Shown here: in pieces, positions 8,100-16,838 of the stretch | Layout: each line of letters starts with the position of its first letter | Position numbering within the stretch: position 1 is the first letter of the stretch | Source of the DNA: Pseudomonas sp. GM78 | Lineage (GTDB): Bacteria; Pseudomonadota; Gammaproteobacteria; Pseudomonadales; Pseudomonadaceae | Length of the DNA: 47,270 nt | Assembly (NCBI RefSeq): GCF_000282475.1 | Contig: NZ_AKJF01000054.1 | Coordinates: 1-47,270 of the forward strand | Direction of reading: 5' to 3' | The notes under the pieces: model-generated | What the model was told of the DNA's origin: nothing | The model's database searches: none | The model's input: the letters and a program-made list of their open reading frames with translations, nothing else | Program-made: the position numbers and the translations under genes

Positions 8100-9197
8100 A
8101 TGACTATTCGGATCGCATCGTTCAACCTGGAAAATCTCTTCACACGGCCATCCGCCATGGTTGTCGACGATCCCAAAGGGCAGCAGGCAATCGATGATCA
8201 CGCGTTGGCGAATGCAATTATTGCCAAACTTGTCTATAGCGACGAAGACAAGAAAACGCTGCTGGATCTCGACCGTCGATACCATTTTTCAGCACTTAAT
8301 CCCCCTTCGAAAGCGTTGTTGACTCTCAACAAAGTGCGAGGTCAACTTTTTCGGCGGTCAAATAATGGCGTGGTATCCGTTGTTGCAAATGGGAGAGGAG
8401 ACTGGACCGGGTGGTTTGAATTGCGTCGAGAAGACGTGTCTTGGCAGGCGGTCATGAACACAGGACGAGTCATCGAAGCGGTCAATCCCGACATATTGAT
8501 ATGCGTCGAGGTCGAAAATCGTCCGACGTTGCAGCGCTTCAATGAACAAGTGCTCGGAGCTACTTTTGGTCGGGGCTTCCCGCACGTCATGGTTATTGAT
8601 GGAAACGATGCTCGTGGAATAGATGTTGGACTTCTGAGCCGCTATCCAATTATTGGCATTCGCTCACACGTTGATGATGAGTTTGAAGGCAAGCGGATTT
8701 TTTCCCGAGATTGCCCTGAATATGTGCTTCAACTGCCGTCCGGTAAGCAGCTGGTTGTTTGTCCAAATCACTTCAAATCAAAGCGAGGTGGAGACGATGA
8801 ACAAGCCAAGGCAAGGCGGCTTGTTCAAGGAGTACGTGTTTCGGAGATTGTACGATCAATAGAAGAGCAGATCAGCCCGTTCGTATTAGTTGGGGGGGAC
8901 CTCAACGACACCCCTGATAGCGTCGCAGTCTCTCCGCTGATTGGAGGTGGTTGGACGGATATCCAATCGCATCCGGGTTATCCCGCAGAAAGACCCGGTA
9001 CTTACGCAACCGGTACGGCCAGCAACAAGATCGACTATTTGATTATGTCCAGCGCCCTACAACCGTTGTTGACCGGGGTTGGAGTCGAGCGGCGAGGGAC
9101 TTACCATCCCACTTTATGGCCACCATTTGAGGGGGTGACTGCAACAACTGAAGCATCTGATCATCACTGTATCTGGGCGGACTTCAATCTGCTTTAA
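8100..9197 (+). CDS. Endonuclease/exonuclease/phosphatase (EEP) family protein
   Basis: A 365-residue protein of the DNase I-like EEP superfamily. Motifs run in order: FNLENLF (residues 8-14), the metal-binding Glu in ICVEVENRP (about 122), GIDVGLLSRYPI, CPNHFKSK (about 220), GGDLNDTPDS (about 264) and the catalytic SDHH (about 353). The set is complete, so it is probably an active Mg-dependent phosphodiesterase or nuclease. There is no signal peptide, so it acts in the cytoplasm. The ribosome site is weak. It is the first gene of the accessory island; a role in nucleic-acid defence is inferred from context only. Confidence 0.8.
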   Translation: MTIRIASFNLENLFTRPSAMVVDDPKGQQAIDDHALANAIIAKLVYSDEDKKTLLDLDRRYHFSALNPPSKALLTLNKVRGQLFRRSNNGVVSVVANGRGDWTGWFELRREDVSWQAVMNTGRVIEAVNPDILICVEVENRPTLQRFNEQVLGATFGRGFPHVMVIDGNDARGIDVGLLSRYPIIGIRSHVDDEFEGKRIFSRDCPEYVLQLPSGKQLVVCPNHFKSKRGGDDEQAKARRLVQGVRVSEIVRSIEEQISPFVLVGGDLNDTPDSVAVSPLIGGGWTDIQSHPGYPAERPGTYATGTASNKIDYLIMSSALQPLLTGVGVERRGTYHPTLWPPFEGVTATTEASDHHCIWADFNLL

Positions 9198-9233
9198 CAA
9201 ATTTAGTTTCTCAGTCGAGATTATTGCTGGGCA

Positions 9234-9641
9234 TTAAACGCTCGTGAATTTTAACACCTCTGATGTAGCGACTGTTTGAATTGCATCTACACTCATATCT
9301 TTTCTTGAGTACATCATGCGTTTTTTAAGAAATTGATCGACGATCATGTCTTTTCCACTGTTGAAAACCAGTGCCAGATAAATGCTAATGCCTAATTGTC
9401 TACTGAGCAGTGCGGTTGTTTCCTGGAATAATTGTATATTTGATGTCTTCGGTCTGGCGGGTGTGTAATGTACTTGGACGCCAAATTGTTCGTGGCGACC
9501 GTCTTTAACTCCCTCGGCGAGTAGGTCGACTGTAAAGTCACCTATCGATACCTGCTCCCGGATTGCATATCCTCTTCTTATCAAAGGCAATGCCACTGCT
9601 TTTCTGGAAAAGCGTTTCTCCAAGTCAGATTCACTTTTCAC
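9234..9641 (-). CDS. Small PD-(D/E)XK-like protein of unknown function
   Basis: A 135-residue protein starting with GTG; its start overlaps the upstream stop as GTGA, so it is translationally coupled. The core IGDFTVDLLAE followed by FGVQVHYT has the spacing of a PD-(D/E)XK nuclease centre (Asp, then a strand with xxQVx), but the usual Lys is His, so activity is uncertain. AT-rich compared with the core genes. It likely forms a two-subunit module with the gene at 9638. Confidence 0.5.
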   Translation of the reverse strand: MKSESDLEKRFSRKAVALPLIRRGYAIREQVSIGDFTVDLLAEGVKDGRHEQFGVQVHYTPARPKTSNIQLFQETTALLSRQLGISIYLALVFNSGKDMIVDQFLKKRMMYSRKDMSVDAIQTVATSEVLKFTSV

Positions 9642-10138
9642 GTTTTCTGCCCCTCGTGTTCGTCACTCGTGAATTTTGACCTAAATTCGAAAGAATGGGA
9701 TCTAAAACATTCCTCAACTTCGAAGTAGAGGTTCATGAGTGTCTTCTCATTGTTTAGATCGAAGTGTCTTGGTACGCTGCTAAAGCCTTGGGTGCGCCTA
9801 CTGTCCACAGCAATAAAAAAGACCTCTTCGCTTTCATCGCTTGTGGCGTCTACAGCAACCAGGTAAACGGGTATTTTTCTCTGGAGTGCTTTTCTAACTT
9901 CTGAGCTGGTAAATTTTGCAGGTATAGGTGAGTTCTTTTTAGCTTTGGTTGAGGTCTTAACTTGAAGCATGAAGAATGGTCCGAATTCGCCCTTGCCATC
10001 GACTAGATTTACTACAAAATCCAAAAGCTCAGCCTTAGCGCCGAGGGGTAATGCACTAAACATTATGTGATTGCCAATTGGTCTGCTCAACATTAGTGCG
10101 ACGGCAAACTCGCCTCTGTTTCCAATTGTATTATTCAA
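9638..10138 (-). CDS. DUF4365-like putative nuclease
   Basis: A 166-residue protein. N-terminal GNRGEFAVALMLSR, then LLDFVVNLVD and FFMLQVKTS match the DUF4365 arrangement, a PD-(D/E)XK-type fold in which Asp plus QVK form the metal site. It starts at TTG, a choice supported by GGAGG eight bases upstream; the nearby ATG is out of frame and stops at once. First gene of a leftward pair, divergent from operon A across a long gap. DUF4365 proteins often occur in restriction or defence loci (known of the family); a role here is inferred. Confidence 0.55.
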   Translation of the reverse strand: MNNTIGNRGEFAVALMLSRPIGNHIMFSALPLGAKAELLDFVVNLVDGKGEFGPFFMLQVKTSTKAKKNSPIPAKFTSSEVRKALQRKIPVYLVAVDATSDESEEVFFIAVDSRRTQGFSSVPRHFDLNNEKTLMNLYFEVEECFRSHSFEFRSKFTSDEHEGQKT

Positions 10139-10622
10139 GACATTTGCCTCCAGTGGGTTCTGGTTGCCTATTTTGTCTGAGTGTTTCAGTTGTTTAACAG
10201 TAAGCAGAGATTTCGATGCTCAGATTGCAGAATAGTTTAGCAGTCAATCGCGGGGTCGTAAATGCTCCCGGGTTTGTTCCCGTTGACCCGCTTGCTCTAA
10301 TGCTTGCTTTGTAAAAGTGGCGGCCAGACATGCTTTTTCATTGAGTGAATCGCTATTCTGATTTGTTATATATTATTGAATAAATATGTATAAGTAAGAT
10401 CAGGTGATCAGCTAACGTCCTCTTAAGGCATGTGTGAGGATTCTGTTGATGGTCCAGCGGTCAGGTGACCCCTTAGAGGTCTATTTAACCTGCCCAATTA
10501 AAACACCAGTGGCTGGTGCAGACGGCGTAGTGAAGTCCGTAGGAGACCTTTAAATCCATGATGTGTGGACCTCATAGAGTTTTTCGACAGAGGATGGGTT
10601 AGCGGGTTGAGTGGGGGCGATT
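10139..10622. other. Long divergent intergenic region
   Basis: About 480 bases between the leftward nuclease pair and operon A. The middle (10360-10400) is very AT-rich, with TTGTTA and TATAAG-like hexamers that could serve as promoter elements. GGTCAGGTGACC (10449-10460) is a short palindrome. No protein-coding frame with a ribosome site is visible. The gap is long enough to hold a regulatory RNA or operator array. Confidence 0.4.
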
Positions 10623-12185
10623 GTGAACTCTTTCAGAATTCTCCATGTGTCGGATCTCCATTCGCGTTCCAGTGCAGAGTCACTGCCCGCAGCGCGTATC
10701 GAACAAGTGAAACGGGAAGCCTGGAGGCATGAGCGGGTTATAGGCTCACACTTTAGGGATGACATAAAACTGATCACCAAAGCGGAACCGGTGGACTTGG
10801 TATGTTTTACGGGTGATATAGCCGATTGGGGCGTGCCAGAGGAGTACGCTGAGGCGCGTGTATTCTTCGAACAACTCGCAATTGACGTCGGTGTGACGCC
10901 AGACAGATTGTTCTTTGTGCCAGGCAATCACGATATATGTCGGGGAGTCAATGTCTCCTCTTGGAGAAAGCTACGGCAAGCCGCATTGGCTGTTGGCGAA
11001 CGTGGCGTTTCTGATTGGATGGCTGGTGGACGCGCACCATTTGGCATCAAAGCAAAACTGCGCGAGGAGGTTGGCGCTCGCCAGCAGCACTATCGCGATT
11101 GGCTGGAGAGCATGGGCCGTTCTGAGCTGCTTGCAAAAAACTCCCCGCACGGATTTCTTGGTTATCGAGTATCTCTTGAGCTTCCCGGTCTGTCTTTCCC
11201 CGTCCATATCATTGGTCTAGATACTTCGTGGCTTGCTGGTGATGATCATGACTACGGAAAGTTGATGCTGACAAACGATCAAATTGGTCGACTCTCCAGC
11301 GATGACCAAGGTGCTCCACTCAATGGCTTTCGTCTGGCGCTAATGCATCATCCACTTACTCAGTTGGTGGATTGCACCGATGCCAGAAGAATACTTGCCG
11401 ATACGACAGACCTGCTTTTGCGGGGGCATCAACATGAACCTTTGGCAGATGCTTGGACCGATGCGGATAGAGGTTTAATCGAGTTGGCTGCGGGTAGTCT
11501 CTATGAGGGAACAGAAGGTCATCGTTATCCAAATGGATATACGCTAATAAACATAATTACCGAAGACAATGGCCAGCCCAAGCGCTATGAGCTTCGCTTT
11601 CGATCATGGTCGCAACACGGGCATTGGCATGATGACAGTTCTTTATATCGCTCGGCGGTAAATGGCCGTCTTGTCCTTTCTGCTTCTAGGCATCTAAGCA
11701 AGCAACGGAATTTACCTATATCAGCGCCGCTTTTAAAATCAATCGCAGCGATGTGGGAGCGCCATCGAAAGGCTAAATCAAGGATTTTTACGTTTCATAA
11801 GCTATTATTGGTGAAGCAGTTTGCACCAAGTTATTTTAACGCGGTTTTTGAGTCTGTGAGCAATGGGCTCTCTGAAATAATAGAGCGTTGGTTGGTGCGT
11901 GAGGTTGAGCGGTACACCGGTCAGACTGAACACCTTGTCCTAAATATGGAGGATGACCGAACCCTTTGCGCTGCTAATGTGATCGCAGTCGACCAAGGAG
12001 CAATGGAAGTTGATATACATCATATCCTACAGGCGCTTCTTGCTGACGAAGAGTCGAATACGATAAAGGCGTTACGCAAGGAGTTAAATACCGGAGCACT
12101 AAAAAGGTACGAAGAACTGAAGCGGTCGGCTCGCACAAAATGGCCAGTTGATGAGGGAACTATTGTCGGTGAGATAAATATTTAG
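10623..12185 (+). CDS. Calcineurin-like metallophosphoesterase with Clp-N-like C-terminal tail
   Basis: A cytoplasmic protein of about 520 residues. The phosphoesterase motifs are complete: HVSDLH (about 12), FTGDIAD (about 66), PGNHD (about 104), LMHHP (about 244) and RGHQH (about 271), so a two-metal hydrolase acting on a phosphoprotein, nucleotide or nucleic acid is expected. Residues 370-500 are helical and show two similar units about 75 residues apart (TFHKLLLVK and HHILQALLADEESN), the period and HxLLxALL pattern of the Clp N-terminal substrate-binding domain. GTG at 10623 is preferred (GTGGGGG upstream); GTG at 10611 is possible. The kinase gene follows after 11 bases. Confidence 0.75.
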   Translation: MNSFRILHVSDLHSRSSAESLPAARIEQVKREAWRHERVIGSHFRDDIKLITKAEPVDLVCFTGDIADWGVPEEYAEARVFFEQLAIDVGVTPDRLFFVPGNHDICRGVNVSSWRKLRQAALAVGERGVSDWMAGGRAPFGIKAKLREEVGARQQHYRDWLESMGRSELLAKNSPHGFLGYRVSLELPGLSFPVHIIGLDTSWLAGDDHDYGKLMLTNDQIGRLSSDDQGAPLNGFRLALMHHPLTQLVDCTDARRILADTTDLLLRGHQHEPLADAWTDADRGLIELAAGSLYEGTEGHRYPNGYTLINIITEDNGQPKRYELRFRSWSQHGHWHDDSSLYRSAVNGRLVLSASRHLSKQRNLPISAPLLKSIAAMWERHRKAKSRIFTFHKLLLVKQFAPSYFNAVFESVSNGLSEIIERWLVREVERYTGQTEHLVLNMEDDRTLCAANVIAVDQGAMEVDIHHILQALLADEESNTIKALRKELNTGALKRYEELKRSARTKWPVDEGTIVGEINI

Positions 12186-12196
12186 AGGTGCATTTT

Positions 12197-15100
12197 ATGG
12201 CTTCAATTATTGAGTTTTTTTCTGGATTGCTGAGTTCTATTGAAAATCTGAAAACACCGAAAAATCTTACTACTGATCAAGGGCTCATGCTGGAAGTTGA
12301 GCGCGTTAGATATGGGGCAATGGGGGTCGTCTATTTTTGTCGCCAGTGTTCGGATATTGAAGATGACGAAGATGGATTTTTAGCGTTGAAGACCTTTTCT
12401 GATAAGTATTTTTTTAGTTTGGATATGACGATGATTGTCAAGCGCGAAACTTCAATTTGGGCGCAGTTGGCTGATGTTTCATTCGTCTTTCCGCTCATTT
12501 CCATTTTTATGGTGAACCATAAACCACATTTGGTAATGCCAGTCGCTAAATCTAAATGGCCAGGTGTTTACAGTCTGGCAGACGCAATAAAAATGTCTAA
12601 CAATGGGCTGGATATCCGTCAGTGTCTGGTAGCTGCGATTTGTATCTCGATTGCTATGAGTAAATCCGCAGATAAAATACCAGGTCTCGTGCATGGAGAT
12701 ATAAAACCAGATAATATTCTTTATTTAGGTCAGTATTCCTTTCTTTCAGATTTTGGTCTTGCGGGGATCGCGAATGAAATCGGTCAGTGTGGAACACCGG
12801 CTTATATGGCGCCGGAACTCTGGGATAAAGGGACCCATCAATCCGTCGGAACAGATGTTTATGCTTTTGGGGCAACACTTGGGGAAATGCTCACCGGCAC
12901 CCCCATGTTTGCTGCAAAGGGAAATGATTTGTCTGTGTGGAAAAAAATACATCAATGTAACCCCGCTAAGATAGACTCATCGAGACTTACATCTCCACTT
13001 GCAGATTTTCTAAAAAAACTTGCCCTAAGTTGCCTCTCTAAGGACTCGACCCAACGGCCTGAAAATTTCTACGTGATTCTATCCGCGCTGCTTGAAATGG
13101 GTATGAAATTGGAACCCGAGCTTACTCGCGCTGTTTCAGGATTAAAAGATGCCTTGGAGAGAAGAGATGAGGAATTAGGTGATGAGCATGTTGCGTTTCG
13201 AATCCAGATGTTGCTAGACCAAGGGGATGTCAAGACTGCGTTAAAAATATTAATGGAATTAACCGAGGATGATATCGTTGGTGAATTGTTGAGAGTTGCA
13301 GGAAGTACGTGGTCGTTGGCGGGTGACGATCTGAAAGCGCTAGATTATTTCGAACGTTATTTGGTGACCGAACCCAGCAGTCATGATCGAATTAGATGTT
13401 TGAATGAGCTCGGTTTGTCCTTGAAGCGGTTAAGTCGGTATGAGGAAGCAAAGAGTTTGTTTGAAGAGCTTATAGCCGAGTCGACGGGTATTGCAAAACT
13501 TCAGTTGATGGTTCGCTCCAACTACGTGGCAGTGCTGGCCGAAATGGATCTTATTTTTGAGGCAACAAAGCAGCTCGACTGGCTGATGCTCAATCATTCA
13601 GATTCTGACAAGGTTTTAGCTATGTATGCTCAAGTGCTAGAGCGATCTGAGAAGCTTGATGAAGCCCTGAGCATGATCCAGCGTGCGGTGTTGATTGCGC
13701 CTCGAAACGGGGAATACCAAATTATTAGAGCCGATCTTTTGCTTAGTCTGAGGCGGTTTGATGAAGCTTTGCACGCGCTTGATCGAGCTTCAGACCTTGG
13801 CTTTCTCCCTCATAGATGGTGGTTTTTAAGTCTTGTTGCTTATATGGCAATGAATCGCGCTGGAGAATGGGCTGGGGTATATCAGGCGTTGGAAAAAAAC
13901 TGCCAAAAAGAAGTGTTTGAGGCTCTCGTCACACAGTCAGTAGCGCGGGTGCGAAGCATTATGGGTGTACAAGACAACATGTGGGTACCCGAGTCGGAGA
14001 AAGATTTCAGCGGTGATAAGACGTCAACTAGTCCTCTACATTCATCCGAAAGTTCAACACCCATACGCGAAAAATTATTGGATCAAAAAAGCTCGGCAGG
14101 CTCACAGGCAGTTCATGCCCAAGAACATCGTCGAGCCATTCGCACAGGAAAAACGACACATACCCAGATCAGGATGTCGCATGTTGATGGAAGCTTTACA
14201 ATTGACTTTTATGGCAATGTGAAAGATCCAAATTATGCAAAGCAGTTCCTCAGTTCATATAATAAGATAAAGTGGAAAGTCGAAACGGATGGACTTAAAG
14301 AGCGCCAAATGAGGCATAGATTTTCATGCTGTCAGAAATGTGCATTCGATATTCTTACTGCTCGTGATGAAGGAGAAAGTTTCGTCTGCCAGGCCTGCGG
14401 GGAGCGTGGCCTAATACAATCTTCCAGCTTAACGCAGCTTGATTCTTTGGCGGTAAAGTGCAATGAGCTGATTGGGAGGCCTTTGGAGGAGGAGCAAGTA
14501 TTAGATGAAACGCTCTTGGTCGCCTTTTGGATTTCTGATGAAGAGCATTGCTCACTGATTTCTTTACGCATGGAAGGAAAAGGGTATCTTCGAGGCAAAA
14601 ATAATTCTGTTGCAGCCTCTCTTGCTGCTGACGAAATGAAAAAGCGTACAGCGTCAAAATTATCGATACCACAGTTTATTTGGTATCGAAAAATGAAAAA
14701 TCAGGATGCGGCGACTAGAACTCAGAGCTCACTTGATTTGGATGCGCTTTTACGACAGTTGCGGCGAGAGGTCGGCGTATTTTCTTCGTGTGTCATGAGA
14801 GTCGGTGGTGAGTTAGGTGAATTGGTACTAGCGGATGGCGATCATCGACTGGAGTACTTGAAGTCATTGCAGGTGCTGACTCCTCATAATATGGAGCTGA
14901 AAGGCGTGTTGGTTTCCGCAGAGCTTGCTTCCGGAAATTTAAAGGCGGCTCAGGAAGTCGTAACGTCAATGGAGCACGATGCACCGGACAATATCGAGAC
15001 GTTGATTGCAACCTGTAAATTGGCTTTGCATATGGGTAATGCTCAGCGTGCGATACCGATATTGCAACAAATTGCGGCACGAGAGCCTGGGAATGTTGTT

Positions 15101-15211
15101 TCACGCGAACTGCTAATGCAGGCTTGCCAGGAAATTGGCGATACAGAGCAATATAACAAATGCGCTCTTGAGTTACGAGCATTAGGCGTCTCTGGTGATT
15201 TATTAAATTAA
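12197..15211 (+). CDS. Ser/Thr protein kinase with TPR arrays and a zinc ribbon
   Basis: A 1004-residue soluble protein. The kinase domain (about 35-300) has glycine loop GAMGVVY, lysine in LALKTF (about 65), catalytic HGDIKPDN (166-173), SDFG (184-187) and MAPE (204-207); all key residues are present, with HGD in place of HRD as in many bacterial Hanks kinases. Helical TPR-like repeats fill about 330-580. A disordered Ser-rich linker leads to a four-cysteine zinc ribbon (CxxC...CxxC, about 709-737), and more TPR units close the protein (about 860-1000). Start ATG 12197 is set by AGAGG eight bases upstream. Clearly AT-rich, unlike core genes. It probably phosphorylates partners of the same operon on infection or stress. 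Confidence 0.82.
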   Translation: MASIIEFFSGLLSSIENLKTPKNLTTDQGLMLEVERVRYGAMGVVYFCRQCSDIEDDEDGFLALKTFSDKYFFSLDMTMIVKRETSIWAQLADVSFVFPLISIFMVNHKPHLVMPVAKSKWPGVYSLADAIKMSNNGLDIRQCLVAAICISIAMSKSADKIPGLVHGDIKPDNILYLGQYSFLSDFGLAGIANEIGQCGTPAYMAPELWDKGTHQSVGTDVYAFGATLGEMLTGTPMFAAKGNDLSVWKKIHQCNPAKIDSSRLTSPLADFLKKLALSCLSKDSTQRPENFYVILSALLEMGMKLEPELTRAVSGLKDALERRDEELGDEHVAFRIQMLLDQGDVKTALKILMELTEDDIVGELLRVAGSTWSLAGDDLKALDYFERYLVTEPSSHDRIRCLNELGLSLKRLSRYEEAKSLFEELIAESTGIAKLQLMVRSNYVAVLAEMDLIFEATKQLDWLMLNHSDSDKVLAMYAQVLERSEKLDEALSMIQRAVLIAPRNGEYQIIRADLLLSLRRFDEALHALDRASDLGFLPHRWWFLSLVAYMAMNRAGEWAGVYQALEKNCQKEVFEALVTQSVARVRSIMGVQDNMWVPESEKDFSGDKTSTSPLHSSESSTPIREKLLDQKSSAGSQAVHAQEHRRAIRTGKTTHTQIRMSHVDGSFTIDFYGNVKDPNYAKQFLSSYNKIKWKVETDGLKERQMRHRFSCCQKCAFDILTARDEGESFVCQACGERGLIQSSSLTQLDSLAVKCNELIGRPLEEEQVLDETLLVAFWISDEEHCSLISLRMEGKGYLRGKNNSVAASLAADEMKKRTASKLSIPQFIWYRKMKNQDAATRTQSSLDLDALLRQLRREVGVFSSCVMRVGGELGELVLADGDHRLEYLKSLQVLTPHNMELKGVLVSAELASGNLKAAQEVVTSMEHDAPDNIETLIATCKLALHMGNAQRAIPILQQIAAREPGNVVSRELLMQACQEIGDTEQYNKCALELRALGVSGDLLN

Positions 15212-15243
15212 CGAGACGTGAAGTTCTTGTTAGTGAGGGTTCG

Positions 15244-16152
15244 ATGGCACGGCAACCTGATATTTCAACGAAGAAGCTCTCTCCTTGGGATCAGTATAAA
15301 GAAAAGCCCACAGATATAGCGATGGAGTCAATCTACATCCACGTTGAAAGTGTCGCAACGATGATGTGCGGATGGTACTGGACCAGCATTCGTGTCAAGC
15401 GATGGACCTCTTTGGTTGTGAGGGCTGCTTCATTTTTACTATTGCTCGTGGGTACTACACTTCCTATATTTTCTGCAATTCAAGTAAGTTATGAGTCGCG
15501 TCTCTTGTTTGCGCAAAGCGCTGTAGCGCTATTAGCTCTGGCAGGGTTAATTCAGGTGGCAGATCGGATTTTTGGTTGGTCAAGTGGCTGGGTGCGTTAT
15601 ATTGTTACAGTCACTGCCATGGAGAATTTACTGCGTGTCTTTGAGTTGGAGTGGGCGAACTACCTGCTCTCAAAGAAAGGGGGGCTGGACACTGCTGATG
15701 TTAAAGTATTGTTTGATCTTGCAAGGGGTTTTGAGGGTGAGATGACAAAGTTACAAGCTGACGAAACAACAAAGTGGGTTGTCGAGTTTAATTCTGGGGT
15801 GTCTTTATTGGAGTCACTTATAAAAACGCAGCGCGAAGAGGTTGATAAGGAAATTGAGTCAATAAAAACGACTCTGAATGCACAGAGTGACGTGGATAAA
15901 ACAGGCCGTGAACTGTCGCGCCCCGGTTCTATTGAATTGACTTTGATGCACGTATCGGGTCCTTGTTTGGTCAGTGTACAACTGGACAAAGAGACGCCTG
16001 TTGATTTTTTTGGTACTGTTTGGTGTCGGGTAAATGTGAGCCCCGGTTTTCATGTTGTATCAATCGCTGCATTGGGTGAGGTCATGCAAACTACTCAAAG
16101 GGTTATTGAGGTGTCATCAGGGGGTATTGCTCGCATAGAAGTAAAATTGTGA
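15244..16152 (+). CDS. Two-TM SLATT-like membrane protein with C-terminal beta domain
   Basis: A 302-residue inner-membrane protein, third gene of the operon (32 bases after the kinase). Two adjacent membrane helices (about 56-78 and 88-108) follow a helical N-terminus, and a long helix with coiled-coil character runs to about 215; this is the layout of SLATT domains, two-TM effectors of nucleotide-activated defence systems that are thought to make pores. The last 75 residues look like a PEGA-like beta sandwich (VSPGFHVVSI). No cyclic-nucleotide synthase is nearby; the partners are a kinase and a phosphoesterase. SLATT assignment is by pattern only. Confidence 0.55.
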   Translation: MARQPDISTKKLSPWDQYKEKPTDIAMESIYIHVESVATMMCGWYWTSIRVKRWTSLVVRAASFLLLLVGTTLPIFSAIQVSYESRLLFAQSAVALLALAGLIQVADRIFGWSSGWVRYIVTVTAMENLLRVFELEWANYLLSKKGGLDTADVKVLFDLARGFEGEMTKLQADETTKWVVEFNSGVSLLESLIKTQREEVDKEIESIKTTLNAQSDVDKTGRELSRPGSIELTLMHVSGPCLVSVQLDKETPVDFFGTVWCRVNVSPGFHVVSIAALGEVMQTTQRVIEVSSGGIARIEVKL

Positions 16153-16279
16153 GATGAATCAAGGTCTACCTAATAGCAGTCCATTACTTCCCCGCCTGCA
16201 AAAAATCTAACAGTCTTTGCCAAAAGGGGTACCTGAGCCAGACCGCTCAACGCTATTCGACGGAGGTCATTTTCCCTAA

Positions 16280-16706
16280 GTGGAAAGTAAGACTGGGGCA
16301 AAGTCCGAATGGGTCGCCTTTCTTCGTTGGTCGCTTGGAACATCTACCGTGCGCAGTTCGCCACCCCAGCCGATCGAGAATGTCTTCGCGTTGCCCGACG
16401 CAGCAACCTGGCTCGAAGAGAATGCCGTCCCAGACGTGGCGATCTGGATACATCCGCGTAACAGCATCGATGGTGGCGAAAAGGTGGATTTCCGCGGCGC
16501 GTTCCTGCTCACACAATTTTGAGTCCATGGGCGACGGCCCAGACTTCGACAAATTGCTTCGTCTGCCGCTTGCGCGAGCGTGCACTTACGCGGACGGGGA
16601 GTCCGATGTCCTCTCCGAGCTGATTGTCGGTCAGCCGGCAAGTAAGGAAAGCCCGAACGACAGTTTTCGATTCAATCTTCACAATCCCACGCCGTTCGGA
16701 TTGTAA
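16280..16706 (+). pseudogene. Possible frameshifted gene upstream of the DUF4062 gene
   Basis: Two overlapping frames on the plus strand look like one protein broken near 16520. The first (GTG 16280, GGAGG at 16262-16266) contains IENVFALPDAATWLEE and ends LLTQF. The second, one frame over, contains FDKLLRLPLARACTYADG and LSELIVGQPASKESPN and ends at 16706. Both use G/C in third positions as Pseudomonas genes do. The family is not recognised. Competing minus-strand frames exist, so this is tentative. The rest of the 685-base gap between operons A and B shows nothing else. Confidence 0.3.
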
Positions 16707-16838
16707 AACTCCCATAAAGAGTGGGTCAATTGCCAACGTATTGGCTAGACTTTGGTCGTTGAAGTAGAGGTCCTATCGCTACAGGTTTTGCTTTAATCAC
16801 AGAATCTTTAGAGTCTCAGGTTGAGGGTAGGAGCAAGG

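Noticed and set aside
10139-10622. Retron or other non-coding defence RNA in the divergent gap
   Set aside because: No reverse transcriptase nearby and no long flanking inverted repeat pair was found by eye.
12197-15211. TerY-P type triad
   Set aside because: The kinase has a zinc ribbon, but there is no VWA (TerY) gene and no PP2C phosphatase in the operon.
16253-16641. Minus-strand frames of about 110-120 codons in the gap between operons A and B
   Set aside because: Cys/Arg/Ser-rich, mutually overlapping, no ribosome site; the plus-strand frames have the better codon pattern.
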